Assembly: GCA_945867505.1 (NCBI GenBank)
Contig: CAMBIM010000007.1
Span: 1-35,816 of the forward strand
Source of the DNA: Chitinophaga pinensis
Lineage (GTDB): Bacteria > Bacteroidota > Bacteroidia > Chitinophagales > LD1
Length of the DNA stretch: 35,816 nucleotides
Direction: 5' to 3'
Shown here: positions 34,927 to 35,816 of the stretch, piece after piece
How the letters are laid out: each line of letters starts with the position of its first letter
How positions within the stretch are numbered: position 1 is the first letter of the stretch
Program-made: the position numbers and the translations under genes
The notes under the pieces: generated by a model
Database searches by the model: none
Told to the model about the DNA's origin: nothing
What the model saw: only the letters and a program-made list of their open reading frames with translations

Positions 34927-35816
34927 ATGCTGAACCGCTTAAACCATACCTTCTCTAAACTGGTAAACCACGAACTTCGAACAGCTCAAATGCTGTTCTT
35001 TTTCGTTACTGCTGGTTTCACCGCCTTCGTTTTTTTTGGCGATAACTTACCGGTTAAGGGGCCAATAAGCCATCAAATGCTTAACGCAATTGACGCCATT
35101 ATTGCCGGCTCTATTCTGATAGGACTTTTATTTTTAAAACGGATTCAGGAGAAATATCAAATATGCGCCTATGTGTTTATGTACACCATGAACACTGTAA
35201 ATATTTTCTTACTCTACGGCACTTCATTCAACATTCAATATTCCTATCAGTTTATTGTAGCATATACTATTTCGGGGTGGTTTTTCCGAAGCAAAAAAAG
35301 TTGGCTTGTTCATACTATCATCATGAACGTATTGTTGTTATTCGTCACTTTGGTAAGCGAACATAACGGAAACACTACTTTCGATTTTTATGCCACCTAT
35401 ATCATTGCATCTTTCGCACAGGCCATCTTAATTCATTTCCGGTTTACCATTGAAGAGCGCTTAAAGGACAGCGAAAAAAAATATCGGCTTTTGGCAGAAA
35501 ACTCCTTTGATATAATTTGTATTCACAAAGAAGACGGACGAATGGAATTTATCAGCCCTTCTATTAAACGGCTTTTAGGCTACACTCCTGAAGAACTTAC
35601 CGGGCACCGACCTTACGAAATAGTTCACCCCGATGACCGCCACATTATCCGTAATCTAAATTTAGCTGAGCGCAATCACCCATCAATCTATAGCCCTTCG
35701 CAATACCGGTTACGCCATGCAGAGGGTCATTATATTTGGGTGGAAACAATTTTTGTTCCGCTGGATAGCGAGGATGGAACGGAGCACTTGGTACTAAGCC
35801 AAAGCCGCGATATAAG
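34927..35816 (+). CDS. Membrane PAS-domain sensor protein, 3' truncated
   Basis: 296 codons run open to the window edge from ATG 34927. The N-terminal ~175 residues have about five or six hydrophobic segments (MLFFFVTAGFTAFVFFG, AIIAGSILIGLLFL, and others to about 170), a 6-TM-like membrane sensor unit with no recognised family name. A short coiled linker (EERLKDSEKKYRLLAENSFD) leads into a PAS domain of the PAS_3 type: DIICIHKEDGRMEFISPSIK, LLGYTPEELTG, EIVHPDDRHI and HYIWVETIFVPL. Such proteins most often continue into a histidine kinase, but a diguanylate cyclase or helix-turn-helix output is possible. The output domain is outside the window. Confidence 0.85.
   Translation, partial: MLNRLNHTFSKLVNHELRTAQMLFFFVTAGFTAFVFFGDNLPVKGPISHQMLNAIDAIIAGSILIGLLFLKRIQEKYQICAYVFMYTMNTVNIFLLYGTSFNIQYSYQFIVAYTISGWFFRSKKSWLVHTIIMNVLLLFVTLVSEHNGNTTFDFYATYIIASFAQAILIHFRFTIEERLKDSEKKYRLLAENSFDIICIHKEDGRMEFISPSIKRLLGYTPEELTGHRPYEIVHPDDRHIIRNLNLAERNHPSIYSPSQYRLRHAEGHYIWVETIFVPLDSEDGTEHLVLSQSRDI

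Overview
The window is chromosomal DNA of a member of the Bacteroidota, probably an environmental Chitinophagales/Sphingobacteriales-like lineage. It is moderately AT-rich. Secreted proteins end in type IX secretion (T9SS) type A sorting domains. Several start sites carry the Bacteroidota promoter pattern TTTG-N18/19-TAnnTTTG instead of -35/-10 boxes. SecA is about 1,100 residues, and many small lipoproteins are present. I see no rRNA, tRNA, CRISPR array, prophage, transposase or integrase. No gene-free gap exceeds about 240 bases.

Layout. (1) 1-2365: two tandem secreted von Willebrand factor A (VWA) proteins, the first cut by the window edge. (2) 2390-5274: the C-terminal half of a split transketolase, then an ECF sigma factor, a one-pass membrane protein with a triplicated motif, and a small CpxP/Spy-like periplasmic protein, ending in a strong terminator. 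(3) 5397-8484: fumarase (fumC) and a duplicated pair of T9SS cargo proteins. (4) 8611-9903 (-) purD and 10140-13469 (+) secA diverge around a long inverted repeat. (5) 13513-19019, all minus: comM, a carboxypeptidase-regulatory-like secreted protein, the ribosomal operon rpsF-rpsR-rplI, and lysA with a DUF4377/META protein. (6) 19204-23553: a secreted hypothetical, a POT peptide transporter, a ceramidase-like protein and alkB. (7) 23654-30157: eight closely spaced genes. Five are exported proteins built around a DUF1501 protein and a cytochrome-like lipoprotein with a CX4CH motif; they are followed by deoC, a SPOR protein and an M20 amidohydrolase. (8) 30158-31414 (-): a T9SS-sorted alpha/beta hydrolase. 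(9) 31627-34858: cysC-cysD-cysN-rhodanese, which activate sulfate to PAPS. (10) From 34927: a truncated membrane PAS-domain sensor.

Two things stand out. The DUF1501 cluster (23654-27881) looks like a dispersed, lipoprotein-based counterpart of the planctomycete PSCyt1/DUF1549/DUF1553 + DUF1501 gene pairs and has no assigned function. The second is a family of degenerate tandem repeats with a strict 7-bp period, found at no fewer than ten places. Most copies lie inside reading frames: three encode or flank signal peptides, and others sit in loops of purD, the ceramidase-like gene and a T9SS sorting domain. An 8-bp version sits just after the start codon of a lipoprotein. A separate C/G-rich repeat family (8490, 9920, 33146, 33228) and a GC-rich element (17021-17113) add to the repeat load.

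Coordinates and translations come from direct reading. Family names come from recognised motifs, not searches.
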